Positions 50,029 through 58,673 of a DNA stretch of 64,000 nucleotides are shown piece after piece. The stretch comes from Phycisphaerales bacterium (GTDB taxonomy: Bacteria; Planctomycetota; Phycisphaerae; Phycisphaerales; UBA1924). The notes beneath the pieces were generated by a model. It did no database searches and was not told the DNA's origin. It saw only the letters and a program-made list of their open reading frames with translations. The position numbers and the translations under genes are program-made. Location of the stretch: assembly GCA_029260475.1 (NCBI GenBank), contig JAJDDE010000125.1:1-64000 (forward strand). Direction: 5' to 3'. The first letter of the stretch is position 1. Each line of letters opens with the position of its first letter.

Positions 50029-50910
50029 ATGTCCGAACGCATCTCCGTCACGAAGACCCACAAGCTCTACATCAACGGCGCCTTCCCCCGCTCCGAGAGC
50101 GGCAGGTCCATCGATGTGCAAGGCCCCAAGGGCGAGACCTTTGCGCACGCCTGTCTCGCGTCGCGCAAGGACCTGCGCGAGGCGGTGAAGGGCGCAGGGG
50201 CGGCCCAGCCGGGCTGGGCGGGGCGCACCGCGTACAACCGCGGTCAGATCCTCTACCGCATCGCGGAGATGCTCGAGGGCAAGCGCCTCGAGATGGTCGA
50301 AGCGATCACGCTGGGTGACGATAAGAAGAAGAAAAACGCCGAGCGTGAGGTGGAGGCGTCGGTCGATCGCCTCGTGCGCTTCGCGGGCTGGACGGACAAG
50401 TACACGCAGGTGCTCGGCAACTCCAACCCCGTCGCCGGGCCCTTCTACACGTTCACGATCCCCGAGCCTACGGGCGTCGTCGTGTGCGTCGCGCCGGACG
50501 ACCGGGCGCTGCCGCTGCTGCCCTTGGTCTCCCTCATCGCCCCGGCGCTGTGCGCGGGCAACGCGATCGTGGGCGTCGGTTCGGTCACCAACCCGCTGCC
50601 GACGAGCGTGCTGGGCGAGGTGATGCACACATCCGATGTGCCGGGCGGCGTGGTCAACCTGCTCACCGGTTCGCTCGACGAGCTGGTCCCCTGGATCAGC
50701 GAGCACCGCGCCATCGAGGCGGTCCACGCGGGCGGCCTCTCCGAGGAGCACGCGATGGCCCTGCGCTCCGGAGCGTCCGAGAACGTCAAGCGCGTCCGCA
50801 CGCGCGACATCGACCACGAGGGCTGGTTCGACGACGAAACCTGCGCAAGCCCCTGGTGGATCGAGCCCTTCGTCGAGATGAAGACCATCTGGCACCCCTC
50901 GGGCGTCTGA
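50029..50910 (+). CDS. half-length aldehyde dehydrogenase-like protein without catalytic Cys
   Basis: 293 aa from the ATG of MSERISVTKTHKLYING. The N-terminal ALDH part is clear ('KLYINGAFPRSESGRSIDVQ', 'RGQILYRIAEMLEGKRLEM', 'YTFTIPEPTGVVVCVAPDD'), and the Rossmann core reaches 'GGVVNLLTGSLDELVPWIS'. The chain then ends where the ELGGK and catalytic Cys regions should be. It cannot be an active ALDH alone. Bacterial ALDH16 has a full ALDH followed by such a truncated one, and the full partner is encoded at 46502, so the two may form a complex. Confidence 0.82.
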   Translation: MSERISVTKTHKLYINGAFPRSESGRSIDVQGPKGETFAHACLASRKDLREAVKGAGAAQPGWAGRTAYNRGQILYRIAEMLEGKRLEMVEAITLGDDKKKKNAEREVEASVDRLVRFAGWTDKYTQVLGNSNPVAGPFYTFTIPEPTGVVVCVAPDDRALPLLPLVSLIAPALCAGNAIVGVGSVTNPLPTSVLGEVMHTSDVPGGVVNLLTGSLDELVPWISEHRAIEAVHAGGLSEEHAMALRSGASENVKRVRTRDIDHEGWFDDETCASPWWIEPFVEMKTIWHPSGV

Positions 50911-50951
50911 TCGCCCCGATGCGGGGCCCCGATCGTGCCGATGGGGTGCAG

Positions 50952-51947
50952 ATGCACCGACGCCCCGCGGCATCCAAAGCCCCGCCCCCCTCAGCGCAAC
51001 CGATCTCGGATGACGACGCCAGCTTCGTGGCGCGCTCGGTGCTGCTGTCGGTCCTGGTGGTGTGCATCGGCGCCGTCGGGCAGATCGTCGGCGCGTTGAT
51101 CGGCTTCGGGCCCGGGGTATCGCTGCTCGGCGGGTGCGTGCTCGGGATCGGCTCTGGCATTTTCCTCGCCCAGCGCCTCGTCGTGGCCCCCGCCCTCGCT
51201 TCTGACGCCAAGCGGCGCGCGATGATCGCCCGTATCGAGCGCGTGACGCGCGCGGATCGGGAGGAGCTCTTCGACGACCTGCTCATCTGCTCGAGCGACA
51301 AGGCCCTCGGCCCGCTGGCCCACGCGGTACACGATGCGCTGGTTCGTGCGCACAGGGACCGCCTCGAGGCCGCCGCCTTGCGCCGTGAGATGGTGCACAA
51401 GGTGGACCGTGAGACCACCAAGCGCACCGCGACGCTCACCACCGCCGCCGAGCGTGACGAGCTCACCGGCCTCCTCAACCGGCGCGGCTTCGACCGGCGC
51501 CTGGCCGACACCATCGACGATGCGCGCGAGACCGGCGTGGAGGTCACGCTGCTCGCGATGGACATGGACCGCTTCAAGCGGCTCAACGACAACCACGGGC
51601 ACGAGAAGGGCGACGAAGCCCTGCGCATCGCGGGCGACCTCATCAGTGCGCACACACGCGACGGCGACCTCGGCGCCCGCGTCGGTGGGGACGAGCTCTT
51701 CCTGGTGCTCCGCGACGCGGACGCCGCCGCCGCGACGGACGTCGGCGAGCGCCTGATCAGCCTCTTCACCAACCACCCCGCCGGCAGCGACCTCGACGGG
51801 CTCTGGCCCGGCCTCAGCATCGGCATCGCCCGCCTGCTGGGCGACGGAGCCGCGGACGCCGATCAGCTCAAGAAACTCGCCGACAACGCCCTATACCAGA
51901 GCAAAAACAACGGGCGCGGGCGTGTCACCCTCGCGCGCGCCGCATGA
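50952..51947 (+). CDS. membrane-bound diguanylate cyclase (GGDEF)
   Basis: 331 aa from ATG (MHRRPAASK); ATG at 50919 is also in frame. Two membrane helices (about 28-75), a coiled linker, then a GGDEF domain: 'RDELTGLLNRRGFDRRL', 'LLAMDMDRFKRLNDNHGHEKGD', and active-site 'ARVGGDELFLVL', where the last F of GGDEF is L. An RxxD inhibitory site (RDGD) stands five residues before it. It should make c-di-GMP, with product feedback, though the GGDEL form leaves some doubt. c-di-GMP often controls exopolysaccharide, and such a locus lies 4 kb on. Confidence 0.87.
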   Translation: MHRRPAASKAPPPSAQPISDDDASFVARSVLLSVLVVCIGAVGQIVGALIGFGPGVSLLGGCVLGIGSGIFLAQRLVVAPALASDAKRRAMIARIERVTRADREELFDDLLICSSDKALGPLAHAVHDALVRAHRDRLEAAALRREMVHKVDRETTKRTATLTTAAERDELTGLLNRRGFDRRLADTIDDARETGVEVTLLAMDMDRFKRLNDNHGHEKGDEALRIAGDLISAHTRDGDLGARVGGDELFLVLRDADAAAATDVGERLISLFTNHPAGSDLDGLWPGLSIGIARLLGDGAADADQLKKLADNALYQSKNNGRGRVTLARAA

Positions 51948-52035
51948 CCACCCGGGCCCGGGCGTTCCCGACCGAACGCACGCACGCACCCGAACGTACC
52001 ATCCTCCCCACGCCGATCCCAACGCCCGAGACCCG

Positions 52036-52698
52036 ATGACCCCAACGCAAGAGACGCCCAACTCGACCGCACTCACCGGCCCCCTCGCGCTCGCGGGCGG
52101 CGTCGTGATCGCCCTCGGCGGCCTCACCGGTGCGGCCGCTGGCGTGCTCAGCGCCACGGGCGGCGATTGGTCGCGCCCGGACGCCTTCGTGGTCTTCTTC
52201 GGCGTCACCTCGCTCGTCGCCGCGGTGCTCGGCTCGATGGTGGCCCTCGGCAAGCTCCGCGACACCGTGGGCATGACGCTCCTCATCGGCGCCGGTTCGC
52301 TGCTCGTGGGCGGCGCGCTCTCGGAGCCGCAACTCGTCGCGGGCGTGCTCGGGCAGGCCGGCGGGGACTACCGCGAATACCACGGCGTCCTCCTCAAGCA
52401 CCTCGTCCTCGCGCAGATCGGCTGCGCCGCGCTGGGCACGCTGCTGTGCGCGCTGCAGGTGTGGAGCCGCAAGCCGGAGGAATCTATCCCCCAGGCGGTG
52501 CGCTCCGCGATCGCCTTCGCGCTGCTCGGCGCCATCATCGCCTGCTTCGCGCTTTCACCGATCCGCGAAGCGATCCTGGACCTCCCGAAGATCCTCGTCG
52601 CGCTGGTCGTCGGCCTCGGCGGCGTGCTGGCGATCGTGTGCACCGCCGCGGGCGGTCACACGCTGATCCGGTCGTTCGAGGTAGCGCAGCGGGCCTAG
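52036..52698 (+). CDS. integral membrane protein of unknown function
   Basis: 220 aa from the ATG of MTPTQETPNSTAL. Five to six hydrophobic helices ('LALAGGVVIALGGLTGAAAG', 'FVVFFGVTSLVAAVLGSMVAL', 'GMTLLIGAGSLLVGGAL', 'IAFALLGAIIACFALS', 'ILVALVVGLGGVLAIVC'), with few charged residues between. It is not recognised as a transporter or enzyme. It is 88 bases downstream of the GGDEF gene and could share its transcript; the neighbouring HD-GYP gene is convergent. Confidence 0.75.
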   Translation: MTPTQETPNSTALTGPLALAGGVVIALGGLTGAAAGVLSATGGDWSRPDAFVVFFGVTSLVAAVLGSMVALGKLRDTVGMTLLIGAGSLLVGGALSEPQLVAGVLGQAGGDYREYHGVLLKHLVLAQIGCAALGTLLCALQVWSRKPEESIPQAVRSAIAFALLGAIIACFALSPIREAILDLPKILVALVVGLGGVLAIVCTAAGGHTLIRSFEVAQRA

Positions 52699-52732
52699 CG
52701 AGAAGCGGTCGTCCTTCGATTTGACGCAAGCG

Positions 52733-53434
52733 CTAACCCCGCGACGAGTCGCTCCCCGGCAGCTCCATCTGGTATCGCGGCGAATCCTCGTTGAAGTGGC
52801 GCGCGATCCAGTCGAGGTCGCCGCGCTCGTGCATGCGGGCAAAGCGTTCGACCGCGTCGGGGCAGTACTTCTCGCCTCGGAGCGAGAGGAGTTCCTCGAT
52901 CGCGCGATCCTCGGCGTCCTCGCGGAGGTCGGTGCTGTAGGGGCGCCGGCTCGTCATCGCGTCGTAGCTATCGATCACGCCGAAGTAGAGCGCGGGGCGC
53001 GGGATGTTCTCGCCCGCGAGGTTGTCCGGGTAGCCGCTGGCGTCGAGGCGTTCGTGGTGGGAACGCACCATCTGGCGGATGAGCGGGTCGGTGATGCCCG
53101 CGTCGAGCACGCGTGCTTCGCCCAGCGTCGTGTGCGCACGGACCGTGTCGAACTCCTGGTCGGTCAGGCGCCCGGGCTTGCGGAGGATCCCGCCGTCGAT
53201 GTCCAGCTTGCCCACGTCGTGCAGCGCCGCGCCGATCGAGAGCAGTTCGACGATATCGCGGTCCAGCCCCGCGTCTTCGGCGAGCGCCCGGGTGTAGAGG
53301 ATGACGCGCCAGGTGTGCGTGGCGGTCACCGTGTCGTGCAGCTCGAGGTCGTCCACGAGGCGTATCGCGGTCTGAAACCAGGCGGAGGCTGTGAGCTGAT
53401 CGGGGACCTTGGAGTCCCGGATCGGGCGGGTCAT
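52733..53434 (-). CDS. HD-GYP domain phosphodiesterase
   Basis: 233 aa, ATG overlapping the lipA stop (ATGA). The HD-GYP domain is nearly the whole protein: '[20 protein letters not shown]', '[21 protein letters not shown]', '[10 protein letters not shown]' and '[22 protein letters not shown]'. All metal-binding His/Asp and the GYP triplet are present, so it is expected to degrade c-di-GMP, unlike the HD-GYP-like protein at 35292. There is no input domain. Coupling to lipA is probably organisational. Confidence 0.9.
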   Translation of the reverse strand: MTRPIRDSKVPDQLTASAWFQTAIRLVDDLELHDTVTATHTWRVILYTRALAEDAGLDRDIVELLSIGAALHDVGKLDIDGGILRKPGRLTDQEFDTVRAHTTLGEARVLDAGITDPLIRQMVRSHHERLDASGYPDNLAGENIPRPALYFGVIDSYDAMTSRRPYSTDLREDAEDRAIEELLSLRGEKYCPDAVERFARMHERGDLDWIARHFNEDSPRYQMELPGSDSSRG

Positions 53435-54444
53435 GACAGCCGTTTCTGCTTCGCGCCCTCGACGAGGGTGCTGAAGCGGTCGTAGCTCGAACGGTCCACA
53501 CCGGAGAGCTCGTCGGCCTGCGCATCGGCGTGGTAGCTGGAACGCACCATCGGGCCCGACTCGACGACCTTGAAGCCTCGCTTCAGACCCTCTTCCTTGT
53601 ACATCGCGAAGGTGTCGGGGTGGACCCAGCGGTCGATGGGCAGGTGGTTGCGCGTCGGCTGGAGGTACTGGCCGATCGTGAGGATGTCCGTCTCGGCCCG
53701 CGCGAGCAGGTCGTCCATGAGGTCGAGCACCTCCTGGTCCTTCTCGCCGATGCCGACCATGATCCCCGTCTTCGTGACCAGCCCCTCGTCCTTCGAGCGG
53801 CGCAGCACGCCGATCGAGCGGTCGTACTTCGCCTGCGGGCGCACCGCGGGGTACATCCGCGGCACCGTCTCCAGGTTGTGGTTCATGATCTCCGGGCGTG
53901 CATCGATGACCATCTGCAGTGCCGCCATATCACCCAGGAAGTCAGGGATGAGCACCTCGACGGAGAGGCCCGGGCAGGCGTCGTGCGTGAGCAGGATGGT
54001 CTGGGCCCAGATCCCGGCGCCGCCGTCGGGGAGCTCGTCGCGGTTGACCGAGGTGATGACGATGTGGCGCAGCTGGGCGCCCTCGACCATGAGGCGGACG
54101 GACGCCGCGACGCGGCGCGGTTCGTCCCTATCAAGGACGGGCGGTCGCCCGGTTTTGACGTTGCAGAAGCCGCAGGCGCGGGTGCAGGTGTCGCCCAGGA
54201 TCATGATGGTGGCGACGCCGCGGGCCCAACACTCCCCCATATTGGGGCATCCAGCCTCTTCGCAGACGGTGAAGAGGTTGTTCTCTTTCAGGATGTTGCG
54301 GAGCTTGGCGTAGGCGTCGCCGCCAGGGACTTTGGCGCGGAGCCAGTCGGGCTTTCGTTTGAGCGCGAGCTGGTGCTTCTCGTCGGACTGGTTGTTGATG
54401 ACCATCCCCGTGAGGCTGAAGGCGGGCTTGCCGACGCGCTTCAT
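53431..54444 (-). CDS. lipA: lipoyl synthase
   Basis: 337 aa from the ATG of [13 protein letters not shown], with GGAGA upstream; the track's longer ORF is mostly out of gene. LipA is a radical SAM enzyme that inserts two sulfurs into octanoyl groups on lipoyl domains. The auxiliary cluster is bound by '[13 protein letters not shown]', and the radical SAM cluster by '[10 protein letters not shown]'. '[11 protein letters not shown]', '[17 protein letters not shown]' and '[13 protein letters not shown]' complete the family pattern, including the serine near the C-terminus. Length is typical. The HD-GYP gene follows in an overlap. Confidence 0.96.
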   Translation of the reverse strand: MKRVGKPAFSLTGMVINNQSDEKHQLALKRKPDWLRAKVPGGDAYAKLRNILKENNLFTVCEEAGCPNMGECWARGVATIMILGDTCTRACGFCNVKTGRPPVLDRDEPRRVAASVRLMVEGAQLRHIVITSVNRDELPDGGAGIWAQTILLTHDACPGLSVEVLIPDFLGDMAALQMVIDARPEIMNHNLETVPRMYPAVRPQAKYDRSIGVLRRSKDEGLVTKTGIMVGIGEKDQEVLDLMDDLLARAETDILTIGQYLQPTRNHLPIDRWVHPDTFAMYKEEGLKRGFKVVESGPMVRSSYHADAQADELSGVDRSSYDRFSTLVEGAKQKRLS

Positions 54445-54763
54445 GGGGTCTCCGCCCAAAGGACGGGGGTGGCGCTGGAGGGCGCGGTCGGTCGTCTTCG
54501 CGTCTGGTCGGGTCGGGGCAGGCATCGCTCGAAGTGTAGCCACGCCCAGATCGGGCCTTACGCCGGTCTGTCCGGGTGGGGGAAGGTGCATGGATTCCGA
54601 GGGATCGGTCAACAGCCCCGATAGAACGGGCCGATAGCGACCCTTCGGACGGTACGCAGCGTACCTCTTCTTCGCGAGGACCCCCGAAGGGGCGATCGCG
54701 CAGCGGTACGCTGCCTGCCTTCTGCCTACCGACGCTCCGAGAGACGATCGCAGACGAGACGCC
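54445..54763. other. intergenic region upstream of the exopolysaccharide locus
   Basis: 319 bases with divergent promoters for lipA and the OPX gene. Two related palindromes stand out: GGTACGCAGCGTACC at 54651-54665 and GCAGCGGTACGCTGC at 54700-54714. Confidence 0.5.
54651..54714 (+). promoter_or_regulatory. paired palindromes upstream of the OPX gene (candidate operators)
   Basis: GGTACGC-A-GCGTACC and, 34 bases on, GCAGCG-GTA-CGCTGC. The two share the words GGTACGC and GCAGCG. The position, 50-110 bases before the first gene of the locus, suits operators or RNA hairpins. Confidence 0.4.
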
Positions 54764-56464
54764 ATGCCCACCGCACACGCCCCAGAACGACGCTCCGCCC
54801 CTCGCACCGCTTCTATGGGCCCGCGTGCTCTGAGCTGCGCTGCGCTCCTCGCGGGCACCGCCCTGCTGGGCGGCTGCGAGATCGATGGCTGGCTGGGCGA
54901 CCCCTCCGTCATCGGCCGCTGGGAGCACACGCCCACCGTGGTGCCCATCCTGGAACGGATCGACGTGATCGAGGCCGACACGGGCGAGTTCGTGGATGTC
55001 ACGCAGGTGTCGCCCAACGATCTGGTGCCGCAGGTCTCGGAGTACGCGATCGGACCGGGCGACTTCGTCCGCGTCACGATCTTCGGGCTCCTGGAGCCGC
55101 AGGTGCCGTACATCTCGGAGACCTCGGTCAACGAGAACGGGTTCATCAACCTGCCGGATGTCGGACGGTTCCGCCTCGCGGGGCGGACCTCGTTCGAAGC
55201 GCGCCAGGCCCTCGCGCAATTGCTGCTCGACGAAGGCAAATTCACCACAGAGCCGATCGTGGATGTCCAGGCACTGAGCCGCCAGGAGGCGTCTTACTCC
55301 GTCTTCGGTGCCATCCAGTCCCCCGGTCGTTTCGCGATCCCGCGTCCCGACCATCGCCTGCTCGAGGCCCTCACCAACGCGGGCGGCGTTTCGCCGATCA
55401 TCCGCGAGATCTTCGTCATCCGGCAGGTGCCCCTCACGGACGCCGTCTCCGGCACCACACCGGTGCCGACCGGCCCCGAGAGCGATCCCATCGACACCCC
55501 TCTCAGCCCCTCGCGGCCCAACAACTCTGGCGGCTCGGGCAATACGGAGTCCATTCTGGACCTCCTCGACGATCTCTCGGGTGAGGACGAGCCCAAGGGC
55601 GCTCAGCCCGGCGTGATAGATGACTTCATCACCCCCGGCGTCCTCTCGCTGGACCCGTCACAGCGCCCCGCGCCGCGCCGGGTCGATCGCACCATCGCCC
55701 CCAGCGTCTATCAGGACGGTATGTCCGACGGCGAAGTGCCCTCGATCGACCTCGATGGCGACATCGCACCCCCCAGCATCAATCAGGGCCCCGCGGCCAC
55801 CATCGATCTCGCCGACCCCTCCATACAGACCCTTGAACAGGGCGAGTGGCGGTTCATCAACGGGCGTTGGGTCCGCGTGCTCCCGCCGAACCCCAACACC
55901 GTGAGCCAGCTCCCCGATGGCAGCGACCCGCTCGACGACGAGATCACCGCGAACGACCTGATGACCCAGCGCGTGATCGGGATCCCCACGGGGCCGCTGC
56001 TGCAGGGCGTCGCCCGCTACAACATCGTGATCCGCCCGGGCGACATCATCCATGTGCCCGCCCCCGAATCCGGGCTCGTGTACGCCGCCGGTCCCGGCAT
56101 CGCCCGCGCCGGCAGCTACAACCTGCCCAGCAACGGTCGCCTGACCATCATGCGTCTCGTCGCCTCCGCGGGTGGTCTCTCCGCGATCTCCGTCCCCGAA
56201 CGCGTGGACCTCACCCGGATGGTGGGGGACGATCGGCAGGCGACGATCCGCATCAACGCCCGCGCCATCTTCGAGGGCACCCACCCGGACGTCTTCCTGA
56301 AGCCCGATGACCTCGTGAACTTCGGCACGGATTTCTGGTCCACGCCCTTCGCGGTGATGCGCAACGGCTTCCGGTTCACCTACGGCTTCGGCTTCCTGCT
56401 CGACCGGAACTTCGGCAACGACGTCTTCGGTGCCCCGCCGTCGAACAACGGCTTCAACAACTAA
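54764..56464 (+). CDS. Wza-like polysaccharide export (OPX) outer-membrane lipoprotein
   Basis: 566 aa. Signal with lipobox 'ALLGGC'. The export domain begins '[20 protein letters not shown]' and '[22 protein letters not shown]'. Two SLBB segments follow ('[21 protein letters not shown]' and '[19 protein letters not shown]'), separated by a Pro/Asp-rich insertion of about 150 residues that is unusual. The C-terminal '[20 protein letters not shown]' may be the membrane-crossing helix. It would form the outer-membrane exit channel for the polymer made by the downstream locus. First gene of the exosortase/EPS cluster. Confidence 0.9.
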   Translation: MPTAHAPERRSAPRTASMGPRALSCAALLAGTALLGGCEIDGWLGDPSVIGRWEHTPTVVPILERIDVIEADTGEFVDVTQVSPNDLVPQVSEYAIGPGDFVRVTIFGLLEPQVPYISETSVNENGFINLPDVGRFRLAGRTSFEARQALAQLLLDEGKFTTEPIVDVQALSRQEASYSVFGAIQSPGRFAIPRPDHRLLEALTNAGGVSPIIREIFVIRQVPLTDAVSGTTPVPTGPESDPIDTPLSPSRPNNSGGSGNTESILDLLDDLSGEDEPKGAQPGVIDDFITPGVLSLDPSQRPAPRRVDRTIAPSVYQDGMSDGEVPSIDLDGDIAPPSINQGPAATIDLADPSIQTLEQGEWRFINGRWVRVLPPNPNTVSQLPDGSDPLDDEITANDLMTQRVIGIPTGPLLQGVARYNIVIRPGDIIHVPAPESGLVYAAGPGIARAGSYNLPSNGRLTIMRLVASAGGLSAISVPERVDLTRMVGDDRQATIRINARAIFEGTHPDVFLKPDDLVNFGTDFWSTPFAVMRNGFRFTYGFGFLLDRNFGNDVFGAPPSNNGFNN

Positions 56465-56709
56465 TCGGGCCCGCCCTCTCCCTCATCAGGGGATGGCGGA
56501 ACAACCGAACCCGCCCGAGCGGGTCGGCGTACGAACGATCCCCGATCACCGGCTGTGGGTCATGCTGCGCCCGCGCCGGGCCGATTTGATCGGTCTGGCG
56601 AGCGTGCGATGATGCTCGTGAGCGGGGAGAAGCGATCCGAGGCGAGTGGGCCCGGGTCGCGTGAACCCGGTGGATTCAACAGGGCCCAGACGGGCCCCAT
56701 GCGAGCGAG

Positions 56710-57684
56710 ATGACGCAGACGACGACCGCCAATCCGGGCACGACGCAGGAGAGCCTGCTTACGCGCCTCGCGCGACGCGAGCCGCGCGCGCTGCTGATCG
56801 TCCTGTTGCCGGTCCTGGCCTTCTTCGCGATGTTCTACCGCTGGTTCCTCACGCAGAACTCGATGAGCCTGTTGGCGGTCGAGGACTGGGGGCACGCGTA
56901 CATCGTGCCCTTCGTCGGCGCGTTCTATATCTGGACGAAGCGGCGCGAGATCCTCGACACGAGCTCGCGCGTGTACTGGCCCGGCCTCGCGGTCACGCTG
57001 CTCGGCGTGGTGACGTACCTCTACTTCGTCCTCGCCTTCCCGAACCACATGTTCCAGGGCTTCGCGCTCGTGCTGAGCGTCGCGGGCCTCGTGCTGCTCG
57101 TGGGCGGCCCCAACACGCTGGGCGTGCTCTTCTTCCCCGTCGCCTACCTCGCGCTGGGCATCACGATCTCCGACCAGATCATGACCCTGCTCACCTGGCC
57201 CCTGAAGCAGTTCGCGGCGGTCGGTGGCGACATCCTCATGCAGATGATCGGCATGGAGACGCAGCGCGCACCGGGCTCCAACGTGATCTACGTGCTCTCG
57301 AGCCAGCCGGGCAAGCCGCCCGTGCCGCTGAACATCGAAGAGGCGTGCAGCGGCATGCGGATGGTCATCGCGTTCATCGCGCTGGGCGCCGCGGTCGCGT
57401 TCCTGTCGTGCCGTCTCTGGTGGCAGCGGATCGCGCTGCTGATGCTCACGGTGCCCGTGGCGCTGGGCATGAACATCGTCCGCATCGCGGTGCTCGGCAT
57501 GGTCGGCCTGATCGACAACGAACTCGCCGGCGGCAGTTCCCACTCCATCATCGGCATGATCCTCCTCTTCCCCTCCCTCGCGATCTTCATGGGCTGCGTC
57601 TGGCTGCTCAACCGCGCGGTGGTGGAGGACGACAACGCGAAGGCGTCCAAGAAGCCTGCTAAGACAAAGGGGGCAACGGCGTGA
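56710..57684 (+). CDS. exosortase (transmembrane cysteine protease/transpeptidase)
   Basis: 324 aa with about eight membrane helices. The exosortase active site is complete: Cys in 'NIEEACSGMRMVIAF', Arg in 'ALGMNIVRIAVLGM' and His in 'GGSSHSIIGMILLF'. Exosortases cleave PEP-CTERM-like tails at the outer face of the inner membrane. Likely substrates include the PTPGA/PAPGA-tailed proteins at 30749 and 31806. It lies behind the OPX gene and its stop overlaps the EpsI-like gene, the standard neighbourhood of EPS-linked exosortases. Confidence 0.93.
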   Translation: MTQTTTANPGTTQESLLTRLARREPRALLIVLLPVLAFFAMFYRWFLTQNSMSLLAVEDWGHAYIVPFVGAFYIWTKRREILDTSSRVYWPGLAVTLLGVVTYLYFVLAFPNHMFQGFALVLSVAGLVLLVGGPNTLGVLFFPVAYLALGITISDQIMTLLTWPLKQFAAVGGDILMQMIGMETQRAPGSNVIYVLSSQPGKPPVPLNIEEACSGMRMVIAFIALGAAVAFLSCRLWWQRIALLMLTVPVALGMNIVRIAVLGMVGLIDNELAGGSSHSIIGMILLFPSLAIFMGCVWLLNRAVVEDDNAKASKKPAKTKGATA

Positions 57685-58586
57685 AGCGAGGTTCGGCACA
57701 TCTCATCGCCGCGATCTCCGGCGCCGCGCTGCTGGCGGCAGGGGCGGTCTTCACCACCGTCTATATCGCGACGACCGGCATCCACCTCCGCAAGCTGCAG
57801 ATCATGCCCGAGGGCGGGATCGTGGTCGGCACCCTTCCGAAGAACCTCGAGCAGTGGAACGCCATCGGCACGGACTCGATCCCGTCGAAAGAAGCTATCG
57901 ACGCGCTGGGCACCGAGAACTTCCTGACGCGCACCTACGCGGTCCCCGCCGACAGCGACATCGCCCGCAAGGTCTTCGGCGACGAGGATCCGAGGCCCAT
58001 CCGGATCTCCCTCCACCTCGCCTATTACACGGGCCTGGTGGACACCGTGCCGCACGTCCCCGAGCGCTGCTTCGTGGGCGCGGGCATGCAGATCTCCGGG
58101 AGCCCGCAGGCGATCGATATCCCCCTGGACCGCTCGCGACTGATCGAAGACACGCGGGTGCCCGACGAGATCATCGAATCGATGTCGCCCTCGGGCGGCG
58201 CGTTCATGATGGCGCGGAGTTCTACAACGTTCTCGCGCGTGCGCCTGCCGCCGAACCTCGACGATCTCGCGATGCGCGTCACGCCCTTCCGCGATGACAC
58301 GCAGGGCGTCACGCTCCTGGCGGGGTACTTCTTCATCGCCAACGGCGAGATCGTGCCCAACGCCAACCAGGTCCGCCTGAAGGCGTTCGAGCTCGAGGAT
58401 GATTATGCCTATTACCTGAAGGTGCAGTTCACGTCTTCGGACCTGGACACACCCGAGCAGCTGGCGATGGTCGCCGGTTCGATGCTGGACGAGATGTTCG
58501 CTGACCTGATGCTCCGAACGCCCGACTGGGTGAAGGTGCGTCAGGGCACGTACCCGCCCGGACGCGGGGACGCGCCGGACGCGTAA
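57681..58586 (+). CDS. EpsI-like exosortase-associated protein
   Basis: 301 aa, GTG start overlapping the exosortase stop. One N-terminal membrane helix ('LIAAISGAALLAAGAVFTTVYI'), then the EpsI domain with 'ISLHLAYYTGLVDTVPHVPERCFVGAGMQ', where the HxPExC-type motif is HVPERC. The rest is a beta-rich exported domain. EpsI proteins are found fused to or next to exosortases in EPS loci; their exact job is unknown. The coupling supports a complex with the exosortase. Confidence 0.88.
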   Translation: MKRGSAHLIAAISGAALLAAGAVFTTVYIATTGIHLRKLQIMPEGGIVVGTLPKNLEQWNAIGTDSIPSKEAIDALGTENFLTRTYAVPADSDIARKVFGDEDPRPIRISLHLAYYTGLVDTVPHVPERCFVGAGMQISGSPQAIDIPLDRSRLIEDTRVPDEIIESMSPSGGAFMMARSSTTFSRVRLPPNLDDLAMRVTPFRDDTQGVTLLAGYFFIANGEIVPNANQVRLKAFELEDDYAYYLKVQFTSSDLDTPEQLAMVAGSMLDEMFADLMLRTPDWVKVRQGTYPPGRGDAPDA

Positions 58587-58610
58587 CGACGATTTAGAGA
58601 TTCACCAACC

Positions 58611-58629
58611 GCCCCGCAGCACGCGGGGC
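58611..58629 (+). other. intergenic hairpin before the giant TPR gene
   Basis: GCCCCGC-AGCAC-GCGGGGC, a perfect 7-bp stem without a T run, 25 bases after the EpsI-like stop. It may be an mRNA processing or stabilising hairpin inside the operon. Confidence 0.45.
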
Positions 58630-58673
58630 GCACACAAGCAGCGGCGGCAACGCCGCGAGGAGCGGGCGAAGCG

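Noticed and set aside
50952-51947. GGDEL as evidence of an inactive cyclase
   Set aside because: Only the last, least critical residue of the motif differs and the I-site is kept, so activity cannot be excluded.
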